The translations under genes and the position numbers were made by a program. 64,000 nt of DNA from Sipunculus nudus (taxonomy: Eukaryota > Annelida > Sipuncula > Golfingiida > Sipunculidae): positions 11,837,508-11,901,507 of the forward strand of contig CM049313.1 of NCBI GenBank assembly GCA_026874595.1, in the 5' to 3' direction. Shown here piece after piece: positions 48,301 through 61,083 of the stretch; position 1 is the stretch's first letter; each line of letters opens with the position of its first letter. A model generated the notes under the pieces. The model had not been told where the DNA came from, searched no databases, and was given only the letters and a program-made list of their open reading frames with translations.

Positions 48301-48310
48301 AGGTGCCAAG

Positions 48311-49923
48311 CAGGGTTGGGGCCAGGTACATGTGACAGTACCCACAGGCGCTTGAATCGCTATTTCAGTATTTGTGTTGATCTTGGTTTAAATAGTGTTC
48401 AATTTACCTCGACAACAATCCCCTACCGTTTAATGAGCTTTAAACCATGTTATATCGTTTGCCGGTACTTGTTTATATAATAGATACATAGTGTTTGCGA
48501 TTCAAGCGCCTGTGCAGTACCAGAGTACCTAGGTACAGGTACAGGTACTTGCGAAATGGCCAGGTACAGGTACAGGTACAGCATTTTTGGAAAGTATCTA
48601 GGTACAGGTACAGGTACTTTAGAAAGTACCTAGGTACAGGTACATTTTAAAGATATACGAACTAATGATAATTGCATTAAATTCATCTTGATATGCAATA
48701 ATAAGTTATAACAGAATAGCAGAATATATCAGTAAAAAGTATCAAATGATCACTTCCCATGTAATCAGGAAAAATGCAGGCCTGGCAAATGTAAAGGATT
48801 GCCTTTAGTAAATGTGATAAATAAACAAAGCTTATAAAGTTATTAATACAGAAAAATAAAAACTTTCATAAAATGTCTATATTTTAAATCAAGTTTTGAG
48901 CTTCTGAGTAATGATTTAAAGTCAAAACCTCTGGGAGCACCACACTTTAAAGTAAAAAGACTTAATAGCTTGACTGAAAGGGAAAATCTTACAATCAGTT
49001 TTACAGATAAACTTCATGGCAATAATACATACAAATGTACAAGTAAGAATACACATGTTCACAGCAGAAAGGCTCACTGAGGAAGTTTGCAGCACCTGTA
49101 TGTAATGCGTGAGCTGGGACTTTTTTCCTGTTAAATGGGATTGTTTGGCTTATTATAAGTTCAGTGATATAATAAGTATTTTCTTTACTTCTATATTTAT
49201 CTTACACCAATTTTCTTTATACATACTAGACAACAGGTATCTACAAAGGGCATAAAAGCAACACTGTCCATATCCATATCCAGTCCACTCAAGTTCAAAG
49301 GCTGAAGGGTTGAAAGCTTAGTAATTACCCCTACCTGGTTTAGGTAACAGCCATGACAGGGATGACAGCTCAGTACCTAGACCAAACCAGATGTTCATAT
49401 CCAGTATCTTGCCTGTAATTCATATAATTATGAATTGTGCACCTAGAATCAGGTACAAGGACCTGGCCCCAACCCTGTTCAGTGTACATACTAGCCAGCT
49501 TTAGACATGGGGCATGCAGGCATCCCCCTGTATCTATCCTTTGTTGGTTTCTGTATACTTGTGCTGATAATATAATGCTGAAATGGACTTCCTGTTTAGA
49601 GGCTGGAGGTTGACCAGCTAGGTAGCTAGGTAGCTAGCTACAAAGGCAGCAGGGATGAATGCTTTTTAATTACCCCTGCCTAAGATAGGGAACTGCCCTG
49701 AAAGGAGTGAAAGCTTTGTACATGCAATTGACCCAAACCTGGTGTCCATTTCAAGTACCAGGGTCAAATTTGTACCTGCAGTACCTTATACCAGGTACAG
49801 GTACTTTAGCTCCAGGTACAGGTACCAGGTACTTCCTACTCATGACGGCCAGGTACAGGTACTCTGAATTGTGTACCTAGCTTCAGGTACAGGTACAGGT
49901 ACAAGTACCTGGCCCCAACCCTG
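48311..49923. mobile_element. hAT-type non-autonomous element with GGTACA arrays
   Basis: The 19-bp TIRs are perfect: CAGGGTTGGGGCCAGGTAC at the left and its complement ending at 49923. The flanks GTGCCAAG (48303-48310) and GTACCAAG (49924-49931) form an 8-bp duplication with one transition. Arrays of GGTACA/CAGGTA words lie at 48525-48655 and 49795-49910. A second copy of the right end (CCTGGCCCCAACCCTG, ending 49484) and repeated flanking text show an internal duplication of about 430 bp. No transposase. A smaller element is nested at 48343. Confidence 0.8.
48343..48514. mobile_element. 172-bp MITE nested in the hAT element
   Basis: Perfect 18-bp TIRs: CACAGGCGCTTGAATCGC at 48343-48360 and its complement at 48497-48514. 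The flanking direct repeat CAGTACC (48336-48342 and 48515-48521) marks the target. The AT-rich centre has no coding. Confidence 0.8.
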
Positions 49924-50571
49924 GTACCAAGTTTTTGACAGGAAATGTGATATGTACCCTTTGAGCACGTGATGTCTAGGGGGAATTCCATAGCAGCTAT
50001 TAAAACCAGCTGTGTTTCTGTAGTATACACAGCCAAAGACCTCCAGCTGGCTTCATTTACTTGGCGGATTGATAGAAAAATATTGATCCATGGGTCATGT
50101 TGCTCAGCTGATTTGAAGAGTGTGTAATGTTGAAATTTTATTGACCCAAAAACATTAAAACAAACTTGGCAAATACTCGAAATGATCCGAATATAGAATA
50201 CCTCGATCGATCAGGCACCCATACCAGCATACTGAAGTGTCAAATCCATTTCTATTGCAAGAAATGTATGAACTCTGTAACACATATACCATATATCATG
50301 CACTCATGATCACAAGTACCTATTTGCTAATGAACTTAATAACATTTTCCTATTATCTGTCACATTTAATCCTCTTTGACCCTGTTTGTGAAACCAACGC
50401 CACAATGTCGCATTTAGAATTTCCCCTCTGTTTAATTACGTCCTCGATGAACACCTTTTTATGATAACTCATACCTTCACAATTACGATTCAAGTCCCAC
50501 TTTTACCGTTTCTGTACAATGTTTTTTTATATAAATATACTGCTATTACAAACAATATATATTATTATTTT

Positions 50572-50815
50572 GAAGGGGGGTTTTGGGGTTATCCCAACAA
50601 TTTTTCTGTTTTCATGATTATATCGCTATCATATGGGAGAGGGGGTTTGGGGGGTCTCCCCCAATATTTCTATTTTCATGATTATTTCACTATCATTTTT
50701 GGAGGTCTCCCCCCACCCTCCAAATTTACTATTTTTATGGTTTAATCCACTATCATATCGGTAGGGGGTGATTTGGGGTCTCCCCCGAATCTTTCTGTTT
50801 TTTTTTATGATTAAT
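50572..50815 (+). repeat. Four-copy 60-70 bp tandem repeat with G/C-run hairpins
   Basis: Units start with a run of G, then TTTGGGGGGTCTCCCCC-like self-complementary text, then TTCTRTTTTCATGATTATWTC and CTATCATAT. The copies begin near 50575, 50640, 50700 and 50763. Open frames across it come from the repeat. Confidence 0.7.
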
Positions 50816-51141
50816 TCTGTTCTCATTATTGTTTTTATTTCACTTACTTTTTTAGTTATATAAATCAATAACATTATATGTATTTTACAATCTCATTTAT
50901 ACTTTTTAAGCGGTCATTTCAAGTCACTACCAAATATAACAAATATAAATATCCATGTGTCAATCAAATTGCATTTGTGATTTGGTATTAGGATGATTTC
51001 GCTATTTGAAATGACATCATCTGAACTCATTGGGGTAATACCCCACTACATGAAAACAAGACTGATGTGATCATGATCATTCACACATTAAGATCTTTTC
51101 TTTGTGCTGAAATACCCCCATTTTCAAGAAGCTTTCATCAA

Positions 51142-51211
51142 GGGTTAATGGCTTAGTGATAGAGCATAGGACTTCTCTGTAGAAGGTCGCTGGTTCGAGT
51201 CACGGTCACGA
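51142..51211 (+). repeat. tRNA-like sequence or tRNA-derived SINE head
   Basis: It has an A-box-like TGGCTTAGTGATAGAGC and a B box GGTTCGAGTCA about 35 bases on, and a CTTCT/AGAAG hairpin in the anticodon position. The acceptor stem does not pair well and no CCA-ready end is seen. A pseudo-tRNA or SINE head is more likely than a working tRNA. Confidence 0.5.
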
Positions 51212-52534
51212 ATATGTACTCTGAATGTCATGTATAATAATCCCATATTTCTCTGTTTCTTCCAGATTCAGTAGTAACAGATGTCAGACATGTACAAAAC
51301 ATGCATAAAAGTAAGATAATGAGAAGTATGAGTGTTTAAATTACTATCATTTAAAATAAACCCCAAAAAGACTACACCCCTTTTTTTATCTCTATCCCCA
51401 TCAAATGTATCACCCTTTTTAGGTTGTTATTCTAACCAGGCTGCCTGAGGTTTTCTATATTCAGTCCCTAGAAATTTTGTACATATGTACAAATAGACAG
51501 TACATGTATGTGTACTTGATCCAAATTTGTCATATATGCGTGACCGATCATACCAGGAAGAACCCTGTTGACTTTGATGTTAGAAGGTCAAATTTACATC
51601 TGAAGCTAATCTCAGTTGGGTTTTCAGACAATAAAATTCCTGTTGTGAATGTTTGCCTGTAATGTCATGCTAGTCAGCTAAGCATTATGTCCCTTGGGTC
51701 ACTTGTTTTAATTCAAATTATCCACTCTAAGTAAATAAAAATAATACTTGTATTATATTGCAGGCCCCCTGTACTTGTAAAATTCTGAACACTTGCTCTC
51801 AAATACAGAGCCCCTGCATGGGACCCAAGGCTGATTAAAGAAGATCCCCTGAAATGAATAGACCAATTATTTTGTACAAAGTTCAAGCTAAACCTTCTGC
51901 CAGTCAATGGCAAGGAAAGTAGACTGTATCATTAATTAGCTTCCTCATCATCATTTGTTGCGGAATCCACAACCACGATAAGATCACAGTTGTGGCCCTG
52001 ACCTGTACACTGTGGCCGTGTAATGGGGAAATTTTAGATGGCATCAAATACTTTTAAAATTCTATTAAATATACACATCAAAATACATCCTGTTGTGTCT
52101 GTGGTAGTAAAATGAGTCTTTTTGGCAAATTAGCTTTAGATTCTGATGCAATTTGGAATTGAGAATCAAATTAAAAATTCAGATATATATTTTATACTGT
52201 GAATGTATAAAAAAATTTACAAAGTTGAAAAAAAATGATGTATAAAAAAATGAGGATCTAATGCAAATATTCTTTCATTATTCTCCTGCCTCAGTGGCAT
52301 TGGCATTTGCTTTGATTTTCCATGCATGTATCTATCTGTTTTTGAAATAGTTTATAATTTTGAATACTTTTTTTACTGTAAGCACTGTTGAATTAAATTT
52401 CATATCCTGTATGTATATGCAGAGATGGTGTAACTCGCACCATCACCCCAGGCACTAAGGGGACATTAGTTTTATTTGCAACTGCATAAAATTTATTAAA
52501 TAACGAAAGTATATACAAAGGCACACAGATGTTT

Positions 52535-52935
52535 CCCTTAACGAAAATTTTTATAAGTGCCATATATGTGAAAGTTATAAGGCACATATAAGGTACATAT
52601 ATGTGCCATATATGTCCCTTATATCCAACCTTATAACTCCCATATATGTCACATATATGTCTGGTATATGGATTTTATATGCAAATTAGGTAGGCGCCTT
52701 ATATGTCACATATATGGGCCTTATATGTGACTTATAAGGCTGCCACATATATAGGTCCCCTATAACTCCCATATATGTCCCATATATGTCCCCTATAACT
52801 CCAATATATGTGCCTTATAACTCCCATATATGTCCCATATATGTGCCTTATAACTCCCATATATGTCCCATATATGTGCCTTATAAGTGCCATATATGTC
52901 CCTTATAAGTGACATATAACTCGCATATAAGTCCA
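52535..52935 (+). repeat. Word array of ATATATGTCCCTTATAACTCCC (element with CCCTTAACGAAAAT end)
   Basis: The left edge CCCTTAACGAAAATT is followed by about 18 imperfect copies of a 16-22 bp word, such as CCATATATGTCCCTTATAACT and GGCACATATAAGG. No second edge is clear. Related to 60490-60841, which is in the opposite orientation. Confidence 0.7.
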
Positions 52936-52949
52936 GTGAATGCACCTTC

Positions 52950-55330
52950 TGTGCTGTTTGTCAATAGCTCAGTTTCTGTCTGTTGTATGTTCTGTTTTGA
53001 ATGGTATTTACTCTTTTCTTTATTCCACAAGGAATTATGTAGATGATAGTAATTAAGGTCTGTGTGTGTGTGGTGAGCTTCCTTCACTGTGCAATTCCTT
53101 GAAATTAAAGCTGGCCTTGATCACACTGGGGGTCATCAACTTCATTCAGTCATATGGGTGCAAACACATGAAACAAAAAAGTATGAAAACGAAATATCCA
53201 AAATAAATGTTTATTTACACATTTGTTGATCGAAAAATAATATTTTCATAAGATTTTTAAAACCTCTCTGGTTCAGTCAGATTTGAGAGAGTTGTCATTT
53301 TAGGGTAGGCTGGAAGGATATATACACCCTTTCCATACTCTAAATCCTTTTCAGTCCTTTCTGTTTGACCTGCAAAAACAAATGTTACCAATCTAAGTAC
53401 ACACATATAGTCGTTATTGCTCACATAAATTATTAAATCAAATAAGTTTAAAGATAAACTTTTTACATTGATGCTAAGTAGTTCTTTTTTAACATTAAAA
53501 TTAGTTTACCTTATCTGAAGGCAACACAAGTAAAAAAAAAGAAAAGATTTCACTGAAAGTATATCCACCCTCTATAAAGGGGTTTTAAGTGTTCTGGAAA
53601 TATGCCAGTTTAAAATTAAGGATAATAAGCAAATACAGTTAGACTTCTCAATTACTAACACAGGAAGAGTTTTCAAGTTATACAGAGTATATACAAACAT
53701 TACAGATTATCAAATATACTGGTCACAGGATAGACAATGTGGCCTAAAGATGCTCATAGGCTCAGAAAGTAGGTTACTCAGTTGAAACAATTTTAACATG
53801 TAAGCAGTCATATGAATATCCCATATGGCCCATTAATGTTAAACACTAAATTTGCTCTTCAAATATGGTATGCTCCAGCTATTTGATAAAAAAAACCCTA
53901 AAAATCATAACATTGCCGATTTGCTTAAAGATTTAAATGTTACTTTTTATGATAAACTGAATATGCTTACCAGAAAATTCTTGCAAGGGCTGGACATATT
54001 TAGGCTCTCCTTATACTTTCAGCACCATTCACTTCATACTGGTTTTATGAAAAGTAAAGAAACCATTACAAATCGTAGAAACATAGGTTGTTGGAAATAA
54101 ATAATTATGAACATTGAGCCATGCATATTTGAAATATAAGTAGACAAATAAACATGAAACAGGACCACACATCATATCATTTAACTAAAACAGTACATCA
54201 GTGATATCTTGGTGGTCATCAGTAATGTTCGAAATGATGTCTTGACCTTTTGAGGTGAAATGGCACTACTACTTAAAAAGAAATTATTCAAGGTGGACAA
54301 AAAATCCACTTTTGATTGACCTGTAAATTGAATTTGATTTCTCTTTGGGAATCAAAATAGTACCTGATGCAATCATCTGATCTTTAGTGAAACGAATTCC
54401 CAAATCATTGTGCCTTTTCCTTTTGTAATGAAAGTGAACATTTCAGAAGAAACCTAAAATGAAAAAAAAATTCACAGGACCAAGCCCATTAAAGTTAAAG
54501 TGCTCATGACCTATGTAAGAGTGCTCTTCACCTTCTGATGTCACATTCAGATTAAATTCATTCATATGAATGGCTTATGGAATGTTATGAAACATAATGT
54601 GTTTATGTTTAAAATTGTTAATTAATTTGGTGTTTACAGTATATGAAAATGACAAGTAGAAGGGCATATTACCAAATTAAAGCTTAATTTAGGAGCTTTT
54701 GTGTAACTCCAATAGTTAAAAAATTTTTGATTAGCTCACATTACAGCAGCTGTAATGTTTGGTTGAGTACAGTAAACCTCTCTTCAATTATATAAAAAGC
54801 ATTCACCAAAATTGAGACAGTGACTGTAAAATCAGCAATGATCAACAGTGTTTAATTTTTACTTTGGCTGAAAAAAAAACTTATGAGTATTGTATAATTA
54901 ACAATTTTTAACCATATTATAACTTTTGAGCACTCTAGCAAGACAGAAAAATTCAAGTCAATTTTGAAAATGAAAAGGACATCATTACCTTGTAGGGCTT
55001 TATGGGTAGAAGCTTTTTCTTTTCATGACCCAGAGTTCAGCTAAATAATAACATGGCCAATAGCCATAGGTTTAACAACTTAAATGGTAGTAAGTGGTAC
55101 TCATAACATTTATGTGCTGATTAAGCTTTTTTAGGTTAACTTTAATCATTTCTTCACAGGTAGGGGACATTCAGAAATTACATCAATATGTAAATTTGGG
55201 GCCTGTTGTTTACTCTTGATTTTTCCACACCAAATTGCAAATAGCACCAATGAAAAGGATGTGTTCTTAGCTTCCTGTTGGTCCATAGAACATGCAAATT
55301 GTCACTATACAGGGGCAACAGTATCAGCTT
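52950..55330. other. No gene seen
   Basis: AT-rich DNA without a recognisable coding, RNA or transposon signal. Confidence 0.5.
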
Positions 55331-55338
55331 TTTGTAAA

Positions 55339-56658
55339 CAAGTGACCGATGGGTCATGACGCTCAGCTGCCAAGCATGACCTGTGACATCATGGACTGAG
55401 ATTCACAACTTCCAGTCAAATTTTGAAGAACCAATTTGCCAATTTGTTGATAATTTTCTATGACAACAGAAATATATATCACCTATGTCTGGTTAAAACA
55501 CAGTGAATTGATGGTCTGAGGAAAATGCATGATTGTTAAGCTATCAGGAACTATTCCAACAGCTTGTTTGAAACCTGTCAGTCTCAAAAGGAACACCACA
55601 AAGGGCAAATATAAGATTAAAATATATAGCAAAAATCAAGGAAATACATGCAAGAATTATTGAGAAACAGGTGCTTCTGTATGAATTTTTATTAAATACA
55701 AGCCAACTGTACTGCGCTTTTATAAATGATGGTAATATTTATTCAGAAATATTTGACCCAATCCTTTACAAGATTACATAAATATACATCCAACTGCATT
55801 CACTTTAACTGTTCTTGAGATAATATGATCAAAAGGAATTAAAAGATGGTTGCCTGGTGGCCATATTGGACTTCTGACAAGTCTGAAATCAGACAACAAA
55901 CATTCTCTAAATCGGACCAAACATTAAAGAAAAATTACTGAAACTGCACTCAAGAAAGAATTTCTAAGGTGGCTAACTGGCAGACATAATGGATTTCTGA
56001 CAAGTATGACGTTTGATATCCCACATTCTCTAATAAGAGACCAAACTTGGGGCAAATTATCCAGTAATGAATGCCCAAAATAATTCAAAAGGCATGTTCA
56101 GGCGCTCATATCAGATTTATAGATATGCAATTGTAAAAGTGTAAGTCCAATATTTTTTATTATCACTCTGCTTTTCAATGGGGTCAGCAGGGTAGGTAAA
56201 CTGCCAAACCTGAAAGAAAAGAAATGCAGAAAGCATGACTAAGAGTCTTGAAATAAAACAAAAAGCCATCCTAAATCAAGGTACACATCCACATATTATG
56301 AGAACAAACACTTGCTTTTATATGTGGTGATATATATAAAAATATTCAGATATCTAGGAAACTAAGTTTATTGCTAGGATTCCATAAAATAAACTGCAAA
56401 ATATTCCCATCATCTTATAAATCAGTAGCTAAACCTTAATACTATACTCTCATAGTCTTAATGCCTGGCTGAAGCATTCAGACAACAGTGTTTTTGTTAT
56501 GAAGTAACGAGCTACTTATCACTGAGCCTTATCACTTAATAGGCTGATACAAAAGGGAGTCATATGTCACCAGTGTCACTCACAATTACAGCCACACAGG
56601 GAGATGTACCAGCTGGAGTGGGATGGTTATATATACAAGAAAAATAGAGATGGTCTAT
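55339..56658 (-). repeat. 1.3-kb dispersed repeat, copy B
   Basis: Collinear with 25401-26672 over its whole length, with scattered substitutions and small indels. It forms the 3' half of the composite element. Confidence 0.75.
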
Positions 56659-56983
56659 AAAATAAGTAATTGTGAACATCCCTGACCTATGACCTTGGCC
56701 TTTTGCCCACATATCAACTGGATTCTTTCTAAATGATGGGTAACTACTAACCACTTAAATTTGGTATAATTACTTGGCAACCAATTGGTGAATAACTTTG
56801 ACCTGCAACCTTTAACCTGCTGACCAGCTGACCCCAAAATCAATAAGTTATTTATTCAAGCAAAAAGACCCATAAATATGAAGTTTGAGTCAAACTGAGT
56901 GATGTATAGATGTGGCATATGTGAAAGACTGAAGGTTTGGGTTGAACAGTTACACTTGAAATATGCTCACAAGCATTTAGAAC

Positions 56984-58567
56984 CAGGGCTGGGGTCAATT
57001 ACATCCAAATGTAATTAATTACAATTACAATTACTTCCAAAATTTCAAATTACAATTACAATTACAATTACATAGATTTGCAAATGTAATTAATTACAAT
57101 TACAATTACAATGAAAAAGTAATTGAATTACTTTTCAATTACTTTCAATTACTTCACCAATTAAAATACTTGGGCACTTAAGAATCAGAAATGAACACAA
57201 AATATACAACAGAGAGCTTTATTAAATGAAAAATCTTTCCCAAGTGTACTGTTCTAATTAACTAATTACTAAATGCAAAGTACACTGATGTACTGAAGAC
57301 TGCTGGGTTCAGTGAAATACACAGTACATATATGCATATCTATGATATGTATTCAAACTCTTTGTTGCACTTGATCATCATCAAACTCTGAAATGTGGTG
57401 TCCTTCACGGAACATCTGTCCTGTCTATACAATGTGCCTGCAACACTAAAAAGGCGCTCCACTGGGGCTGATGTGGCAGGTATGGCTAGATATCTACAGG
57501 CCATTTGTGCCAGATTTGGGAAGTTTTGTCCTTGTGCTTTCCAATATATTAGCGGATCACAGTCCATTTCAGTACATGGTTGCTGTAATTCTTCACCTCT
57601 GTGTCTACTGTGTTCACATGGGTTGGTTGATCTGTTGTAATATTGCCAATGAGTGAGAAGAAGCCGTCAAGTTCGGGACTTTTGACTTTGGGGGTGAAGT
57701 GGCATCAGAAGCAGTCTCAGCATTAGCCATATGTGAATTTGCAACAGTCAGAAAAGCATCCTGAACATCCCTTTCCTCATGTGAGCGACACCACCTAAGT
57801 TTGAATCTTGGATCAAGCACTGTTGCAATTCTGAAATGGTCAGCATTTTCAAAGGATCTGAGGCGACTGTCAACTGACTGTTGTAGTGTAAGGAGCAGGA
57901 ACTGTTTGTACCACCAGCAGGCTTGAATAGCCAGATAGCCCTCATTAGTGGACAGTTCAAGAGTAGATCTATTAAAACACAATACAACCAGCCCACTTTC
58001 ATCACGCAGACCCACAGAAACCCCCACAGGAAACCCTGATAAGCCATAACACATGGCTCACTGTTCAAGAGAAACTAGATGTAGGTACTCCCTGGTCAGC
58101 ACTTGATAGATCGAGCTATGCAATCAAAACACAATACAACCTGTCCCTTATGATGTTCCTAGGTGATTTACAGATAACCTGGATGAATGAAATCAGGCAG
58201 AACATTAGCAGAGGGCTACTTCAGATTAACTCATAGAGAAGTCGCAAAGAAACCCAACCCCCTAGAAACCTTATTAGGGATAAGCTGGAATCATAGCTTA
58301 GGTGAAACTGGGGCAAAAGTTAAGAATCTGTGATGAATTATTTATAGCAATAGTAAAGTATGTTTGTAAGACCTCAGGAAGAACATTTTTTTTAGTGTAA
58401 TTGAAAAGTAATTGAAAAAGTAATTCAATTTACAGTGTATTTAATTAATTACAATTACAATTACTTGTAATTTGAAATATGTTAAATTACAAATTACTAT
58501 CAATTACATGAGATCATGTAATTAATTACATTCAATTACAATTACATTTTCAATTACCCCAGCCCTG
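56984..58567 (-). mobile_element. hAT transposon with perfect 8-bp duplication and AATTAC arrays
   Basis: The TIRs share CAGGGCTGGGGT at both ends (56984 and 58567). Direct repeats TTTAGAAC flank it at 56976-56983 and 58568-58575, an exact 8-bp hAT-type duplication. Just inside both ends lie long runs of AATTACAATTAC words. A broken transposase lies on the minus strand. At 1,584 bp it is an internally deleted copy. Confidence 0.9.
57340..58054 (-). pseudogene. Truncated hAT transposase (C-terminal part, frameshifted)
   Basis: Two overlapping minus-strand frames cover the end of an hAT/ZBED-type transposase. The first (58054-57614) has LDPRFKLRWC and flanking helices. The second (57567-57340) has the dimerisation domain: DPLIYWKAQGQNFPNLAQMA, RYLAIPATSAPVERLFSVAG and FQSLMMIKCNKEF. 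A frameshift lies between them at about 57570-57640, and the N-terminal zinc finger and first catalytic Asp are missing, so no active enzyme is made. The Ala-Thr-Ser-Ala-Pro-Val-Glu-Arg-Leu-Phe core is the hallmark of the family. Confidence 0.9.
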
Positions 58568-58589
58568 TTTAGAACAATTAAATATTGTG

Positions 58590-59100
58590 ACCTTGACCTT
58601 TGACTTTTTGACCTTAACATCAATAGGCTTCTTCCCTTATTGGTAGGTAAGCCATATATGACAGATGGAAGGTACAGATTGAAAAGTTTGCCTGAAAATG
58701 ACTCAACGCAAGAAGTGGGTGCTGTGAACTTGACCTTTGACCTCAAAATCAACAGGTCTTTTCCCCTGTTGGCAGAGAAGCGATATCAGTGCTGGAAGGT
58801 TTGGAATGAAAAGTTTAGCTTGAAATGTGTCCACAACCTTTTCAAAGAAGTGGATCCTGTGACCCTGACCTTTGACCTTGTGACCTCAAAATCTATAGGA
58901 TTCTTCTCCAACTTAGTAGGTGAGCTATATGTGAAAGATCAAAGAATTGGGATGAAAGGGCTGGCTTAAAATGCAACCACAGGCTTTTCAAAGAAGAGGC
59001 TCCTGTGACCTTGACCTTTGACCTTTTGACCTAAAAAAAATTATGGTTCTTCCCCTGTTGGTAGGTGAGCTGTATGTGAAAGATGGAAGGTTTGGGATGA
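58590..59100 (+). repeat. GTGACCTTTGACCT tandem repeat
   Basis: About four units of 130-140 bp. Each carries GTGACCTTGACCTTTGACCT-type text, AAAATCAAYAGG, CTTCYCCTGTTGGTAGGTGAG and TATGTGAAAGATGGAAGGTT. Weakly related text also occurs at 56690-56850, on the other side of the hAT. Confidence 0.7.
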
Positions 59101-59399
59101 AAATTTTGTCTCAAATAGTTATTTCTGGGGGGTGCAAACACACCCCAAAACTTCGAGAATATAGGTCGCATTGACCTAATTTCAGGTTTGCAAGGAGATC
59201 TTTTTATAACCTGTAAGACTGCATAGGGTTCATGGCCCTAGCCCCTACGGTTACGATTTGTGCCCTGCTAACGGCCGGCCAGACGGCCGGCCGGACGGCC
59301 GGACAGACAGACGGAAGGACGCCGGACAAAGACCCATCGCTATAGCCCAGCATGACTGAAAGTCAGCTGAGCTAAAAAATGTGGTATTTTGTAAAAATG

Positions 59400-60480
59400 G
59401 GCCACCAAATAGGAAATGTTATCTTGAAACGCACAGATTGTGTTTTTGCAGGGCAAACCAAGATTGGTTAAGTCATCTTTATGCAATCACTGGTTGAATA
59501 TGCAAAAATAACTGAAGTAATGTAAGATTACTCACCAATGAGACATTTTTCAGCGATACATTCCCCTTCTGCTTGACAAAGAACTTGTCACTCAAAGTGT
59601 GTACTGGTACTCCTTAATGGTTACCGGTTGTTATCATTCAGATGTAACTGAATCTGCATGCCTTTGTCCTGCTTATGTGCACAGCCTGTACAGCATTCAT
59701 GTGACGTCACCACTATTCCAGGGCAGGGTACAGTAAGGTCAAAGGTCGATTGTAGAGAGTGCTTGTACAGCAAGCTTGTCTGCTGGGGGTGGGGGGGGGG
59801 GGGTTGTTACATATACTTGTGAAAATTACTGATTAGTGCACCTAAATAATGCTGGTTATTGTCAAAATAAGAATGCAGACACATATTTTTTTTAAGTACA
59901 TATGCTTTGATCAATGCTGTTGATTTTTGGTAATATATTTTACAGCATGAAAGCATGGGTGTTTTAGCTGTTTCTAAAACCAATATGATATTAGGTTAAT
60001 GCATATGTATTCCCATAATTGGTCAGTGGCACACTACATCAGTACCCTTTGTTTTGTATTTATGAAGTATTTATCAATTTATTGCAATTGGATGCTGAAG
60101 TACTTTTATATACACTACATTCCAAAAGAATTATTGTTTCTTATAATTATCAATGGCGGTTATTATAAACCATGTGAAATATAGTTAAATTTTTTTTTTG
60201 TATTGTATTTTGAGTAAATAGTGTTTTACTGGATGCATGATTACTATATAGTTTACACCTCTTGATGTATAAATCAGATGAAAAAAATCTTTATTTACAG
60301 TATTATTTTTCTAATAAACATAAAGTTCTGTGGAAGCTGGTTATTTTGATACCCATTTTAACATACTTCTTCAGTATTGATTATTCAATTAAAATTCATT
60401 TTCTCAGAACAGTAATGGAGCTGGGACTTAGAGGTTTCTGCAGCATTAATTGTATTCCCTTGGAAAATGTCTAATTAAGT
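59400..60480. other. No gene seen
   Basis: AT-rich; a G run at 59787-59803. No supported coding signal. Confidence 0.5.
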
Positions 60481-60489
60481 CCTATCTTG

Positions 60490-60841
60490 TAGAAAAGTAA
60501 GCCTCAAAGTATATAAACTTATAACTGACATATAACTGACATATACAGAAGTCCTTCATGCGCACCTCCCTTATATCTCCCATACAAGTCACATATAAAT
60601 GAAATGTACAGAATGGCCTCATGTGCAACTCCCTTATAACTGACATACATGTATAACAAACATACAACTCCCTTATAACTCACATATAACAATGCCTGAC
60701 TAAACATATAGCTGCAATATAGATATAACTCACATACACAGCATTTATATGGGAATATATGTCCCTTATAAGGGACATATAAGGCCCTTATAAGGGACAT
60801 ATAAGGCACATATATGTGAGTACTTTTCATTTTCGTAAGGG
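60490..60841 (-). repeat. Word array of ACATATAAGGGACATATAAGG (element with CCCTTACGAAAAT end)
   Basis: Imperfect 12-22 bp words (CCCTTATAACTGACATA, GGGACATATAAGGCCC) fill the stretch. The right edge ATTTTCGTAAGGG (60829-60841) is the inverse of the left edge at 52535. Confidence 0.7.
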
Positions 60842-61081
60842 ATATATATATATATCGCTTTTGTATAACACATTTCAAATATATTACAATTAAGTACGAA
60901 GTTGTAGAAAATCAGGTATTATGTTTCTAGTATAAGTTTATTCTAAACCAGTTTTAAATAAAATATTTTATAGGAAACTCATAATGGAACAAAATTCTTT
61001 TTTATTATAATTTTATATACTTCATTGGCAATTTATATAAATACATATTTCTCTGAATAGTAGGAACCCTTAAAATGTATG

Positions 61082-61083
<2 letters not shown>

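Larger units (their letters stand above)
55339..59382 (-). mobile_element. Pearl/Helitron-like composite element, 4 kb, with nested hAT
   Basis: Read on the minus strand the 5' end is at about 59382: TTTTTTAGCTCAGCTGACTT, then GCTATAGCGATGGGTC, a CGTCC/GGCCGTCCGGCC tract (59262-59340), GTTAGCAGGGCACAAATCG and one pearl unit (about 59160-59260). A tandem GTGACCTTTGACCT array (58590-59100) follows. The hAT insertion (56984-58567) interrupts it. The body then matches dispersed repeat copy A and ends in TGACCCATCGGTCA (55343-55356). Without the hAT the element would be about 2.4-2.5 kb. No replicase or helicase frame, so it is non-autonomous. Confidence 0.55.

Noticed and set aside
52535-52935. 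CRISPR-like array
   Set aside because: The words are degenerate, there are no unique spacers of constant length, and the host is eukaryotic.
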